DNA of 64,000 bases from Orthonyx spaldingii (Eukaryota; Chordata; Aves; Passeriformes; Orthonychidae): NCBI GenBank assembly GCA_013397795.1, contig VZTJ01000300.1, forward strand, positions 1,817,425 to 1,881,424, written 5' to 3'. Positions 1 through 13,546 of the stretch are shown here, piece after piece. Position 1 is the first letter of the stretch. Each line of letters starts with the position of its first letter. The position numbers and the translations under genes are program-made. The notes under the pieces are model-generated. The model saw only the letters and a list, made by a program, of their open reading frames with translations. It ran no database searches and was not told the DNA's origin.

Positions 1-3000
1 TTTTTCCAGTTTGTTTGGGGTTTATTTTAAGCGACACAAAAAGATATTACAGTACTCAAGGAGACTCAGAGGTAGATAGCAGGCAGTCACAGCCCTAAGA
101 GTTCCTTTGAACAGGACAGCACAGTAACAGACTGGAGTGTATTCTTTGTAAAATACATATTTCATGTATAGGAAGGGATGGAGATATACATTCTTTTAAA
201 AGCCACAGAGATATGGGTCTGTCAGACATTTTACAAACTCAGGCCAATGTCAATGCAGTAGCACAGATTCACATTCTAGATATGGTTGCATTTGGAAGCT
301 TTCTTTCCGAGGTACATAGAAGCAGATGTACATCTCTACCTACTTTAAGGAAGCAAGATCTTGTCATTAAATTACAAGGCCAAGAATCAAAAAACCTGTC
401 TTTAGTTCCACTTAATTCATTTCGGTTTATTTACTTACATCTGTCTTTACATAGCTTTTAGAAACGGTACTTTTCTTGTGCCTCAGTTTCTTCCTTGAGC
501 CAAGTAATTCACGGGAAGAAGGCAAGGCATGACTTCAAGTTTGTTTCCTTGTTTAAAGAACTGATTTCCATCATTCTAGGGAGGTTCATGACCAAGGTCA
601 TTGCAGTCATTCTGGAGACAAAACGAGTAATTAACTTATGTCCTCAGCCTGGCCAAATGGCTTGACATAAATAACTTGTTAAAACACAATCTACCTGTAA
701 GTATATTAGCAGTGACTTCCAAGGACATGCAAGGACTTAAAAACACATTCTGAACCGTAAGAATTAAACTTGCCAGCCAAGATGAAAGTTATCAATCCTA
801 GCTTGAATTCTTCATAGTCCTCTAGAACACAAGACATCACCTAAAATTTGAAAGCTCATTCTCTGTTGTCACCTCAACTTCCCGATGTGGCACCTGGCTC
901 CTAATTAGAAAGGCATTTCAGCATGGCCAGCACCAGTCCTTGCATTACACGTTCTGAAACGTTTAGCAGAGTGTTAACTGGGTGTTGAAAGCCAGGTGAA
1001 TTCACAGCACTACTGAACCTCTTATTAAGCAGCAGCAGCACTTTCTGAAAGCAGGTGGAAGGCAGGGAAGTCTGACTGGGAGTAGAGAGGGAAGGTAATG
1101 CTATGATTAGCAGACCCAGGGGACTGGCACAAAACACCAGAGGGAACCCAAGAAAGCGTAGGGAAGGAAAGAGGATAACAAATACAGGGCAAGATATGCT
1201 GACCACTGTGTCTTTATTGAAAGGCCAAAATTCTAAAATAAAAAGAGGCAGCAGGGGGGAATAAAAATTTCTACGCTACTCGCTGGAGACTGCAAAAATA
1301 GGAGAGCTCACCCAAGGATGAGATTTCACCAGAAGTTTTCATTGTACCGAAGCAAATTGTCAGCCAGTATAAGTCAACACATTGGAGCTTCATTTGCACA
1401 CACAAAACCCCCAAACCACCACAAATAATTCACTCTCTTCACACCCTGGCCCCAGCTTAGGTCCATTTTAAAATCCTGGCTCTCCAAGCAATTTCATTAT
1501 GAAGCTGCACTGGTGTCACTTAGAGATACCCCGTGCACTCTGTCAATATTAAAATTGCCATTCAATACAGATTAAAAATTAAGAGAATGTGGTAAGAATG
1601 GTTTTGTTCAGAAAAAGAAAACCTGCATGAGTAAATGCTGACTTTCATGTATTTGGCTTCATAACCAAAAAAAATTTCTAATTTTCTCTGTAAGTAACAT
1701 GCCTTTCAGTAAAACCTTCAATTTTTAAAAAACTTTAAAAAATAGGCTTTCTGAAGTTGAAAAAGAGCTTTGATATTTCAAAATGAAATCTGCTTTTCTA
1801 AGAGAACCAACCTATTCTTGGTTTAACACTCTAGAATATATATGTGCATTTATTAGTATCTTGAAGGTAGACACCCCTTTGCCAGGGAGGATGGCTTCAC
1901 AACATGAATCATGAATTTAAACTGTCACTAAAATGTAATTATATCTAAAATTACTTGCACTGGTCTCTAATCTGCATACAGAAATGAAGTACAATGTTTC
2001 TGCTTTATTAACAGCAGAAACATTTTGGCCAAAAGCTGCAAAATTCCTTTCTAGTTGTGTATGCCCAGTGTGACAATACAAATCAAGGTGAACCTGAAAT
2101 TTTTGCAAGTGCTATACATATACCTCCTGCCAGTTGAGTGCCTCATCTTGCTGTATGTCAAAGCCAGTCCACAGGTCTTGGTCTTGTAACACAGCAGTTT
2201 TATAAATGGGTTTCTACTTAATGATCATTTTATTGGAAGTGGAAAGGGCTACGTGCAACACCACTGTTCAATTTCCAATGAAACCTGCATGGTTGGCAAC
2301 AACGTCTTTTATAGAGAAAAAAAATCAGGTTTGGGTCCTTAGCCTTAGTGTGTCTTTTTTGTTTTAATACACCAGACTCATTTTTCCATGTAAAAATAGT
2401 ATCTGTGCTTGCTTGGGAGCTGAGAATGCAAAAGGAGAGTTGAACATTTAAGTCCTTGCACTGCCTGAGCAGACATCAGTTTTGGGAAAGCAGCTGAATG
2501 TTCGTGTTACCCTGCAAGAGTTTTAGACAACTGAATATGAAAATCTGCTCCTAAAAAGAAACAGATCTGCTAATTTTGTGAAAAGAGTTACTATAAATAT
2601 TGAAAGAAGAAGAAGAGTGGAAGTCCAAAATGTGTTCAGTAGATAAGCAATTGCTCAGATCTTCTGCCCTTTATCAATCTAAGCAAGCATTTAGTACTGA
2701 GATGGAATATCAGAAGAGATTAAGTCGAACAGAGATAAACTTGGAGCTAATTAGAAATCATGCTTCACATTATTCTTCTAGTAACAGCTGTTTTGAAATA
2801 TTGCTATAGGGATGATCCCACTGCAAAGCTGGCTTTTGAAAGCCTTCCAAATCCTGTAAAATGTATTAATCTGTGACGTTCATATGAATAGCACAGACAA
2901 ACAAAAGCAATTACTTTCTCCTCTTTGTTCCGATTTGTTATCTTGGTTTGATGTGGAGAGCCTATGCCAAATATCTATCCCTGATACTTCTATGATTTGA

Positions 3001-6000
3001 TTTCAGATTTATTTCCTTTAAACTATGTGGTCTATTTTGGGACTTCAGCTAATGGAAAAATGAAGACAACTAAACAACTTCACTATGTAGGAAAAAGAAA
3101 TATAACTTTCTTCCTTCAATTATCCCTCAGGAACCCTGGATTTGGAGGTCTTTGTTAAGCTAGTTGTTGGAATAAAAAAAATAGGGATGGGAATGAAGGA
3201 AAAGGGAGCAAAGATGTTTTTCTGAAGTACTGCAAAATCTGCTACAATAGGCAATCTGTACAAAAGTCAGAGAGGAAGGGGAAAATACTGCATATCGTAA
3301 TTGAGATAGATTTGCAGAAACAGGCAGGAGAACTGCAGCAGAGAGCCTAGCCTGGCTGCAGAATTCCTGAGCCAGTCTAGGGGATATCCTGCCTACTTTG
3401 GTTTTTCTTTCATTGATTAAATGTAATTAAGAAGAAAGAGGCTCTTCTTTCTGTCCTGAAGATGCAACACAAACAGTAGCAGGGCTTGGATGTGGGGGCA
3501 CAAGTGGGAATGGCACCACAGACAGCTCCTGCTCCTTTACAGCAGGAGGGTGCTTTCAGGGACACTTTAAAACTACAGCCAACCTCAGGCTGCCCCACAG
3601 CACACTGCTACAGCTCTGCTAAAGCATATAGGGTATGCTTGAAATCCCCAGGAGCCCAGCTAAGGTAACCCTATTCCCTTAGGATATTGGTGAGCTCTGC
3701 CTGGCCGTCCCAGCATCCCCAGGGCTGGGGAGTAGACAGGAATTAAGTGTGCCCAGTCCCACTTCACAGTGACAAGGACACGCAGGCTGCCCCAGGTGCT
3801 GCTAACCTGGAAACTTGGTTTGGCTCTCCATACCACAAAAACAAGACCTCTCTTCTTTGGGAAACATCTAGAAAAGCCTGACAGAGTTCACCAGTCATAT
3901 TTTGAAATAAAAGAAACAAGAACCATTTCCTAATATGTCAAAGTGTAAGGAGTTGAGAGGACTGTGATAAGGAATGACCTAGAAGAAGTCACAGGAAAAG
4001 CAAGGTTAGAGTTAGGTCTTGAAAGTCTCAGAACCCAAAGCTCCTCACTCTTGCTCCTTATTTTCTTCATCCGTTTAAAGCACCATATTGATCTAGCTAT
4101 AATTTGGATATTAATTTTTTTCCTCTCAACATACAAGGTGTTAAGAAAGAAGAAGAGAAGGGAGCAAATGTTTTGTTTAAAAAGTCTTCTGCCTGCATGC
4201 TCCTTAAGAAAACCAACAGGCCTGAGAGATTAGCACCATCACAGCTACATGGACCAATACTTCATAAATACAAATAAATCAGTGACCTGAAGCCACACTT
4301 GCTCAGCACAGTCCCAAGCTTTGCTGCCAGTTTTTAAAACAGAAAAAGATTTGATCCAAAAGGCCAAATGGCTTTGGATCATACCCTAAGCCTGCAGCAT
4401 ATCTTCTGTCCCTGGCACTTTGAAACAACATGTGAGGGGCAAGGCTTCCAACTGCCCTGGATCAAAACTCAAACAAATGGCAGAAAGGGAAGGGGCAGTC
4501 CAGGACAGGAGAAACTGACAGATACAAGCCTGTTGGGAGTGCTGTTCTCCATGGACACAACCAAGAGGACAGGAAAGGAGGAGGCATGAGCAGAGAGGAA
4601 ATGGGCAGAGTGAACCAGCATTAAAAATAAATAGTTGTGTCACATATTGTGTACAAGGCTTAAAGATGAGTGTTTGCTGCTGACAGGGGTTTTAGGGAGT
4701 TTTTGTGTGCTGGCTATTTTTTCCCCCTTTTAATGCATACATCACATTCCCCCAAGTGACAACTCCAGTCATCCGTGCTGCCAGAGCGGCAACCCTGCGG
4801 ATCCCCTTCTGTGTGTTCTGCTTGCCTGGGCACCCTGACACTTCCTTCGTGACAGCTCTGGAGACCTCAGGACATGATCTTTCCCTAATGCACGCACAAG
4901 CTCCCAGCAATGCTGATCATCAGCTACCCAGGCAAATCAAGCCTCCCCCACACTCTCCCTTTTTTTTTCTTTTTTTCTTTTTTTTCTTTTTTTTTTTGAG
5001 TCCACAGCAGGTATCCTTTCATGAGAAATTGGAATCCCATGTTGCTAAGTCACTCAGACTTTCACTACATGCTGGAGAGGATGTCTGATGTTTCTGTCTG
5101 CTGGTGCTATTCCTGGCCCAGTTTTCTCACAGAACCTTTAGAAAATGACATCCAAGAAGTAGCAGTTCATAGTCTGCCATGGAAGGCAAGAGCAGATATA
5201 GAGGAATAAAATTCATGACTGGATTCTCACATTAGATTCCTGTTTTCCATTCTTTCACAACACCTGAATGCATCTATTTGCATTTTGCATAATTAGGCAG
5301 AGTCAGATTTTGCAAGGAATCTTCAGAAATCACATACCCCATCCCATTTACCTGTGAAGAGTTCTGAGTTCCCAATCCACTTAGGTTCACTCACAAAAAT
5401 CCCAGCTAACACCCTTAAGTCTTTTAATCTATTTCTAGGGCTTGTCATCACCTGCAAATTTGGACAAACCCAGAATTTTCTGAATGACTCATCCCTATCA
5501 ACAGGGAACAGCAAAAACTCAGTTCCCATTGCAGGAGCAAAGCTGAGAGTACCCCCTAGCGTTCTGGGTGCAACCTGGAAGTCTGGCCAGAGTGAAACCA
5601 GAGACAAGCTCATTTTAGAACATGGCCTTTAGTCGCTTGGCACCCATTGTTGCCCTCTGGAAAAGGACACCTGCTCCAGTGTGATTACCTGAACGTGCCT
5701 CCAAACCATCATGTTACCACAGCTTGGTGTGTCACCACTTGCAAGTAGAGGACTTCATAACCGCCTCTGTGATTTAAATATACTCAAGGGGATTTACACC
5801 AATGAACCCTTTTTTGCCTTGGCAATGGTTTAAGGGTGCTCGCAGTCACCTACAGCTGCTCAGAGGGCATGCAAAAGTCATGAGAGTTTGGGTAACTCAA
5901 CAGCTTTTGATGCTTTATGGATCTCCTATGAGAGTCGTGCGTCTTAATTAATCTGTCAAGTGCTTCAATATCCACAGAGAGAAGGTGCAGCATAATGCAA

Positions 6001-9000
6001 GACAAGGTTATTTATAACTCTCCCTCCTTCCTTCACACAAAGCCACATTACCTCACATTAAATCCTCTTGTAATGACAGCAAAGTTAAAAAAATAGTGCA
6101 ACTTCTGTTAACTGAATCCATTCCAGACACCTGTTTCTTGCCCTGCCAGGTCAGGAGACCAGCAGGTTCTGCCATTAACCTCCTGCTGCGAGAGCTCAGC
6201 AAATCTTTTCGTTTTTCTGGGCTTCTCTCCCGAGTCATATCTCTAGAGATGTTCTTCCTGTCAGGGTGTATTACCATGTGCATTTACTAAGTAGTAGTAA
6301 TTATTTTGTCAATAACAAAGGAAATTTGCTGTTAATCATAACAGCAGCCTTAATATATTTTGTCCTCCTGGCTTTTTCTGGAATAACAACAACTGGAAGG
6401 CAAGTTTAATTTAAATCCAGGGAGACACATGTGGAGTGCAGCACCCAGCAATATGTATGCAGATGATAACATGCTTGAGCAGCCTGGCCAATACAGTACT
6501 CACAGTAACCCATCCATCAAGGCTTAAGTTATAGCAGATGATGCAAATTTAATGATTAAATATAAAAGCTTAAAATTCCAGCTAGTAGCAGCAGATTATG
6601 GGGGGGCAAGGGAGGGCAGTCATGAAAGCCTGTCACCTAAACTTCATCTTACACTGGAAAAGTATCTTCCTGGAGCAAGGCAAGCATATTAATAATGCAG
6701 CAGTGCCAGCTGAGGGAAACGGCTGGTTTGTAAAAGCAATTCTGACTGTAAGGGTCCAGGAAATGGAATCTCAACAGGATAAGACACATTTACAAGCTCC
6801 TGCTAAGACGGCTCCTTTAGCAAGCCAGAAAATAACTTGCAAACAGATCACAGTTTGCACTTTGGCAGCACACTTAATACATGCTCAAAGTGCCCATTCT
6901 GGAGGGAAATACACTGTAATTATAGAGACAGTGCAACTTGTGCAGGCCAGGCCACCAAACACCCCTTGTGGGTCCTCCAGACCTGCTGGTTCTGCAGGGC
7001 ATGATTTTAACACAAAGCTCAGAGTGGCTTTTATTGCAGACCCTGTAAGAAGTAAATTCAGCACTTCCTGTGCTTTTTCTGATTACTGATTTCTGGGATG
7101 TTTACTTTTTTCCAAGAGATTGTTCTGCAATTTCTCTGTGATTTTAGTTGGTCCAAATAGCTTTGCATTTAAGTTCTCATTGCCTGTACTTAGGCTAAGT
7201 GCAAATCTGTGGTGTTTAAAACCTGGAACTGAAATGAAACAGTGTCTAAAGCAACAGAAGAAGAGCTGGAATCTTCTGGTTTTCCCTTAATCCAGGGTTC
7301 AGTGTTGCCCCTCACCAGTTTCCCTTTTCCTGGTCTGTCACATGAGGTAACTGCTATTATCCAGCAATCTCAGAAGTAAATTGTAAGGATCAGTTTGACA
7401 ACATTCACTTAAATCCACGTAAATTGCTTTGAGCATAGGAAGCAATAAAATGCTGAACATCTTCACTGCTGTGGTACCCAATGCCTTGCCAATCTATAAG
7501 GATGTAGACAAGATGAAAGTTGTGTTGCTTTGTTTCATTTTTTTTATGAGCTGCATAAGGATTGTTCTCACCCAACATAACACAAGAAATCTCTTGGAAA
7601 AATAAAAGTCTTATCCCTAAGCATCTTGAAATACAACTAACCACTCCACAGTGCATAAATGGTCTGCTGTGGGTACTCCTCATTATAAGCAAACACAGGA
7701 AAGTGAGGAGGAAGGGAAAATCAGTACATACAGAGACCACCTCTCTCCAGAGTTACCAGGTGGCAACGTCCTAACCGTAGATTTCTCTGGAAAGCTGGAT
7801 TATCTTTTATTACTCCACTATTTGGTGAGCTTACTTCCCTTTTTAATTATCCTGTTCCCTGCTTTAGTCCATATGGTGAGGGTTGGTGTTTTTGTATTGC
7901 TGCAGGCACTCGAGCTTAGCAGCTTTCCAAGGAATAATGGGAGCGTGCTCCATGGGCCGCCAGGTGTGCATTCCACAGTGCCTGAACGTGTGTGTCACCC
8001 TTCAGGATTACACAGCCCCGAGCAAAACAACCCAGCCACTGTTTGTTCTCCTGCCAGCAGGCTGGGCCCGGAACAAACATGAGACTCGCATAAAAAGATA
8101 ATGCACCTTTTCTAGCCATGCTAAACACAAACAAGCAAATGGAATGTGTCTCACCACTTACCCACACTCCAATTCCCTTGTGTATGCCCGCTGCTCCAGA
8201 GCATACTCACAGAGAGCCCACCCTTCTCTGCTGCTCCCCCGCCACACAATGCACAGAAGTTGCCACTTCAATTCCACACTGAGCCCCTCGGGCTCTTAGT
8301 GATCCTCTTGCCAAACTCCACACTGCTGGAAATTCTGCTGTGGTTCAAGGAACATTAAGGAAAGAACATTTTTGTTCAGTGGAGTCACAGAACAATTTAT
8401 CGAATGCAGAATTTCTCACATCATTGCGTGACATCAATTTTCTGTGATAATATCTGCAAATATGCAGGATGCCGGGAGGTGGTGGATGGTGTCAGGCAGA
8501 AGGCATCTGAAATGAGAACTTGTGGATCAGGGATAGCTGGTTGAACCTCTCTGTTGAGAGATGGGGTTCACAAAGTCTGAGGACTTCTGAGAGATTGCTG
8601 CATCCACTGCCAAATATTAATTTTCGTGTATACAATTTCAGCAGTTTTGTCCCTGTTTCAATGGCCCCTCCTCCTCTCCACACCATCACTAATTCCAATT
8701 TAACAGGGATTACCAAGGGTACAGCACGCTGGGAAAACACAGGACTGCTCCAGGTAACAGCTAGGAGGGATGAGTTACCTCAGACTCAGCAGAAGATCAG
8801 TGCAGATGGTTCTGGTGCTTCATTAAGGAAAGGGGATACGTGAGATCATGAGGAACTATTAAGTTTACATATTTCTCCCAGTTTATCAAGATGATCAGTA
8901 CACGGGCAAAGCATTAGCTGTGAGGTTTCTGCCTTCTGGTACCTGCTGTCAAATGCCCTAGTTTGGCTGGTGTAAAACTAATGCCAGCTGTACCCTAATA

Positions 9001-10319
9001 AAGAAAAAGGCCTTGGACTTTACATGCATAACCAAAACCCAAATGACACTATAAACCTGCTGTTGTGGCATTTGTTCTCTCGAGGGTATTATAGTTCATC
9101 ATAAACTGGAGGACAACAGAGGAAGATACAGATATCTTTTTTGCACAGACCTAAAAATCATATGAAAACCAGCATTTTGAAGATTAAGTCAACAATGCCA
9201 ACTTGCTATATGAATTGTGAAGTGGGAATTGGCTAGCAAGAATTGTATATGTATCTTTGTTTTAACTGTGCCTCTCTTTCCCCTTGCAAAAAAATTTAAC
9301 AACTGCCAAGTCCACACCTCCCTCCCACCAGGAGCTGGCTGCTTTTCTCCGTCACTGGCATTATCCAGTCCTGACTGTGCCCAGGAATTTCACTGCCTGT
9401 CTCACTGATGGTATTTCTCAGCAGTCCCTCATACATATGGGACATCATGTTCTGCCCTCATGAAACCCACAGCATGAGAGTCAGGAATCTATTTTAAAAG
9501 GTTAGGTATTCCCCGACCATGAAGGGACTGTATTTCTGGCTATGTGTATTTGAGTGCATATTCCCTGGCAAAATAGGACTGTGGAAACAGGATGAAACCA
9601 GGAGTTATTTGATATTCTAGACCTCAGGCTGGTAAAACAAAATATTTGACAATTACTCTTCAGAAGCAAGTGAATTAACCAAGCTGCTAAGTCTGGGTAG
9701 TGGTTTAGAAGGATATCTCAGTAACTTTTTGCTATCCTACCCAAAATTGTGACAAATGGCATTCACTAGTTCTGTTCTCATAAGATACCAAATTTCCATT
9801 TCAGCAGAAAGCTGTGGGGTCTCCAGAGATCCCTGCTGCATTTGCAGATACAAGAGCTTTGTCTCTATTCCCAAGCACAGGTTGATCCCAGGTGAGTTGC
9901 CTAACATTTTGACCCATCACCACCATGCTCCCATGACACAAAGATATCTCCCCATCTCTGCAGCAACTCACATTTTTGGGATCACTTCAATGGCTGCTTT
10001 AAAATGTAGTTAATCATTTACAGGTAGAACAGATAAATTTTCCATGTAGTGTAAAGTCCATCTCAAAAACATAAGAAATTGAGAGAGGAAAAAGCTATAG
10101 ACTGAATTTTTATGAGTGAGTCTGGCTTAATAATGAAAGGTTCACAACAGTTCTAACGACTGAAAACAGCTTTAGACAGAACACACAATTCACTGCTCCA
10201 TGGACAGCAGAAGTTGAATTTTCTAACCACTGAAACAAGCCACAAATGATCTACCAATTTCAAAAACAGCATGACTGTGGCCTAGTTGGATGTTTTTGCT
10301 GAAAGGAGGAAAATATGAC
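1..10319. other. Noncoding, KCNC1 intron 1 or upstream flank
   Basis: I see no recognisable exon, RNA gene or clear mobile element here. The open frames are short, are scattered over all frames, and lack splice-site pairs or familiar motifs. The sequence is AT-rich with mixed T/C and A tracts, for example the T-rich stretch near 4963-4998. From gene order this should be the long first intron of KCNC1 or DNA upstream of it. It contains one perfect 12-bp hairpin at 1993-2024, listed separately. Confidence 0.6.
1993..2024. repeat. Perfect 12-bp inverted repeat
   Basis: The left arm AATGTTTCTGCT (1993-2004) and the right arm AGCAGAAACATT (2013-2024) are exact reverse complements around an 8-nt loop. 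Pairing does not extend outward, so it is too short for a microRNA precursor. Function unknown. Confidence 0.8.
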
Positions 10320-10440
10320 AAGAATAATAGTCTTGCAGCTAAAGCACTGAACTCCAAGGACCTGCATGTAGCTCCTAGGAGCTTCTTACTTCCCTCAGGC
10401 AAATCACTTCAGAGTAAAGTCATCTCCCCTGGAATGTGAC
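10320..10440 (+). repeat. Possible MIR-like SINE fragment
   Basis: The stretch has the order of a MIR core: a segment like 'gctaaagcactgaactcc', then a 'caggcaaatcacttcag' block. It is strongly diverged and could be a chance resemblance. MIRs are ancient tRNA-derived SINEs that persist as degraded copies in amniotes. Confidence 0.35.
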
Positions 10441-11048
10441 TAAAAACATATATATCTATAAATTGTGAAAGTTATTATATACATGGGTTTCTTGTTATTC
10501 CATGTGAATAAGAATAAACTGACCACAAAAGAAAGCAGTCCTTCAATTGTCTTTGAATGCTTAAAAATACACAGTCCTGTGCAATAAGCAGACAAACTCC
10601 ACACTGGTTTTTTGTTCAGCCACTTTAGAAGGAGCACCTTACTTTTGTCACCAGGTTAAAAGATAAAATGAAGTATGCACACTGCTTTGTAAATATAACC
10701 CTCTATGACAAAGAGTCTATTATGAGTATCTTGATGCTCAAATTAAAAGGACAACCTGACAAGAAAATTGTGATCATCCAGTTTGCAAAGTCTCTACCTA
10801 TTTCCAAAAGTTCTGTTCTGCACACCAGCAAAACTTGATTTTTTTTTCCAGACTAGAGTCAGTGAGCAGATTTGCAAACACAGCACATGCATGTAGCTTG
10901 TCCTTGCTCTCCCACCAGTCTTGCCACTCATTATTAGCTACTTGGGAATTGGTTTCTTAGGGGGCTAAATTATCTTCTGTTGTGATATTTCTGTTATCTT
11001 GCCAATCTCCTTTTTCACCATAATTTGGTCTGGCGTGGACATACTGAT

Positions 11049-11092
11049 TTTAAGGCTGCAGTTGAGAGCTGCACCCTGAATGCAGCCTTAAA
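11049..11092. repeat. Perfect 12-bp stem, 20-nt loop
   Basis: TTTAAGGCTGCA (11049-11060) and TGCAGCCTTAAA (11081-11092) are exact reverse complements separated by 20 nt. The hairpin is 44 nt, shorter than a normal pre-microRNA. No further function can be read from the sequence. Confidence 0.8.
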
Positions 11093-13528
11093 CACAAAGT
11101 TCTTCCCTGAAATCTGCTAGTTTTAGAATCATAATGAGAATAAAAACGAAAGCTGTCTTGACCCACTTCATTGGACAACTATGTCCTTTTAAATAAGTCA
11201 CAAGTCTACACATGAAATTGTGACGTGAAGCCTGTATCTTTTACCAGTCTCACCAGTTCTTTAAATAATGAGTCAGGGAAAAATAAGGCAGCAAGCCCTA
11301 TTCTTTTTTAGAGTCACGACATCCTGGGAGGTGCTGAAGAGTGCTCTTGTTCCAATTTTAAACCAGCAGGAAATGGACTACAGAACTTTGTTTTCTGAAT
11401 GACCCTAGACTCAATACATGTCTAACAGGCTAAAGCTACTAAAGGCTGATGTTTGCCTTTTCTTTCACAGCTCCATTAAGCTGTACCATTAATGCAGCAA
11501 ATTAATAGAGGCATCATGAGCCACAGTGCTCTGATATTTGGAAGCTGGCTGGCTCCTGCCCCATTTCTAGTTCTATCTGAACAAAATTTTCAAAGAAACA
11601 GACTTAATGAATCGTGTTTAGTCATGTCTGAATGCTCACTGACACCGTAGCTTAAAAGCAATACCTGCTCTCAAGGGACATTTTTGCCATATCTACACTC
11701 CACACTACATTCTGGATTGTGTTTATTTATTTCCTAGAAGCACATATACTTCACTAGTGAGCAAATACAATTTCACCTTTGCAACTCAACCCTCCCCAAC
11801 CACAAATGGGGAATTAAGCTAGACTATCTCTTTTGTAAATCATTTTGAGATATGCTCATGGGAAAAGCTGTTTAATACAACACTATTAATCCTTGCCACT
11901 GATTTCTAGGGAAAAGGGAACAGGACACCTTTTCTTTCTTCTCCCCTCTCCAACTACCTGCCATTCCCCCCATTAAATCAGGTCAAAAACCTACAAGTAA
12001 TTACGTGCAAAAAGCTATTAGTTGAAACTGAAAGGCCAGTTCTACAATTTGACACAACACTGTAGAAATAGGTTCCACTGGACTGGGGTTTGTGTGAGCA
12101 GATCAGAGCCTCCGTAACAGTGTGTGAGACGAGAGACAAAGTAATAGGAGTCAATTTATAGGGCTCAATACTCAGCACTGTGGAACTTTCAGACACAATG
12201 TCTCAAGCTGGGCTTTCGTTCAGGAATTCCACTGCCTCACTGCACCTTGCTCCAGGCACAGAACCCACAGCCAGAGTGTGACCTTCAGTGCCATCAGGAT
12301 AAGGGTCCGGAAGGAACAAACCCAGCAGAGCTTTCCCCTGCTACATCTGCTGCCAATGTGACCTTAAGAACTGAAAAACTGATTTCTAGAGAACAGCACT
12401 GAATACTAACACTGGTCTACAAATATTTCAGGAACGCTTTGCTTTCCTCACTGACGCATTGTTTTCCAACCCCTAAGAGTTTTTCTTTAATTTCACTGTA
12501 GTTTGGTTGCATTTAATGTTCTTTTCACACAAATGTACCCTTGGCCTGCCCACATTTTTTTCTTTAAAGCAATGAAGCCCATCATAAGGGATGAAAAAAG
12601 CCACTAGCTTCTGACATCTGGTAGGCAGCCTCACACATCTGAGATTCTACAAAGCATTAATATCAAAGCCTGCCAGAAGCATGCCTTGTGCAGCAGGGAT
12701 CAGACCGAAAATTAATGTGCCACTTACAAATGGTAAAGGCATAAAACTGACTAATCTAATTCCATGGTGCAAGGAACAACTGGATCAGCTGAGGGCAGGT
12801 GTGTGAAAGGAGAGCCAGACACCCTTCACTGGGGCATCACAGGGCAGGTGGGCTGAGGATCAGCTCCAGGCATTCCAGGGAGCCAGGCAGATGCCATCGG
12901 GCTCAAACCTGGCTGCAGGGGTTTCCTGTAATCCTCTAAGTCTCAGTGGCATATTCTAGGTGATTATATGAAATGGTAATGAAGAGTTTACTTTTTTAAG
13001 ATTTTATGCTTTCTATTTTGACAATCTCTGATTTCAAGTAAGTTATATCTAAAATAATGATATTATTTTCCCATTCTTTTCCAAGTGCCAGAGAGTATCT
13101 GCTCATTCCTAGCCTGACCTTGCTGATTTCAGGGAGAAAAAATGTGACAGATTTTCCTCCTTTAGACTTGTCTGAAAGCTCTGCAAAGAGCTCTCTCTGA
13201 GCAAGGTATATAAAAATATAGATTTTCCCAATTCATTTTACTGGAAAAATGAAAATAAAGCAAATAATGCTGGGTATCCAAAGACAAGCGAAATTATCAT
13301 GCTAATGAAGTAATATATATCTAGACATCTCCATCAGTCTGGAAAGGAAAACCATAACCCATGACACCTTCACTTTGTGTTCAACGCACAAGACTTGGTC
13401 TACTATGAGCATACACCATTTGGAAGTTATATGTTCCCAAAGAAAACATGCCAGAACAGGGAAAAATCTCACTCAGATCCTTATTCTTCCATTTATGAGT
13501 TGAAGAAAGAGTAAGGAGCAGAAGATTT

Positions 13529-13546
13529 AAAAAAAAAAAAAAAAAA
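13529..13546. repeat. Poly-A run
   Basis: An uninterrupted A tract in noncoding DNA with no recognisable retrotransposon body next to it. Low-complexity sequence. Confidence 0.85.

Noticed and set aside
4963..4998. T-rich tract with C interruptions, as a possible splice acceptor
   Set aside because: No exon-like frame follows that resembles KCNC1 or any other family.
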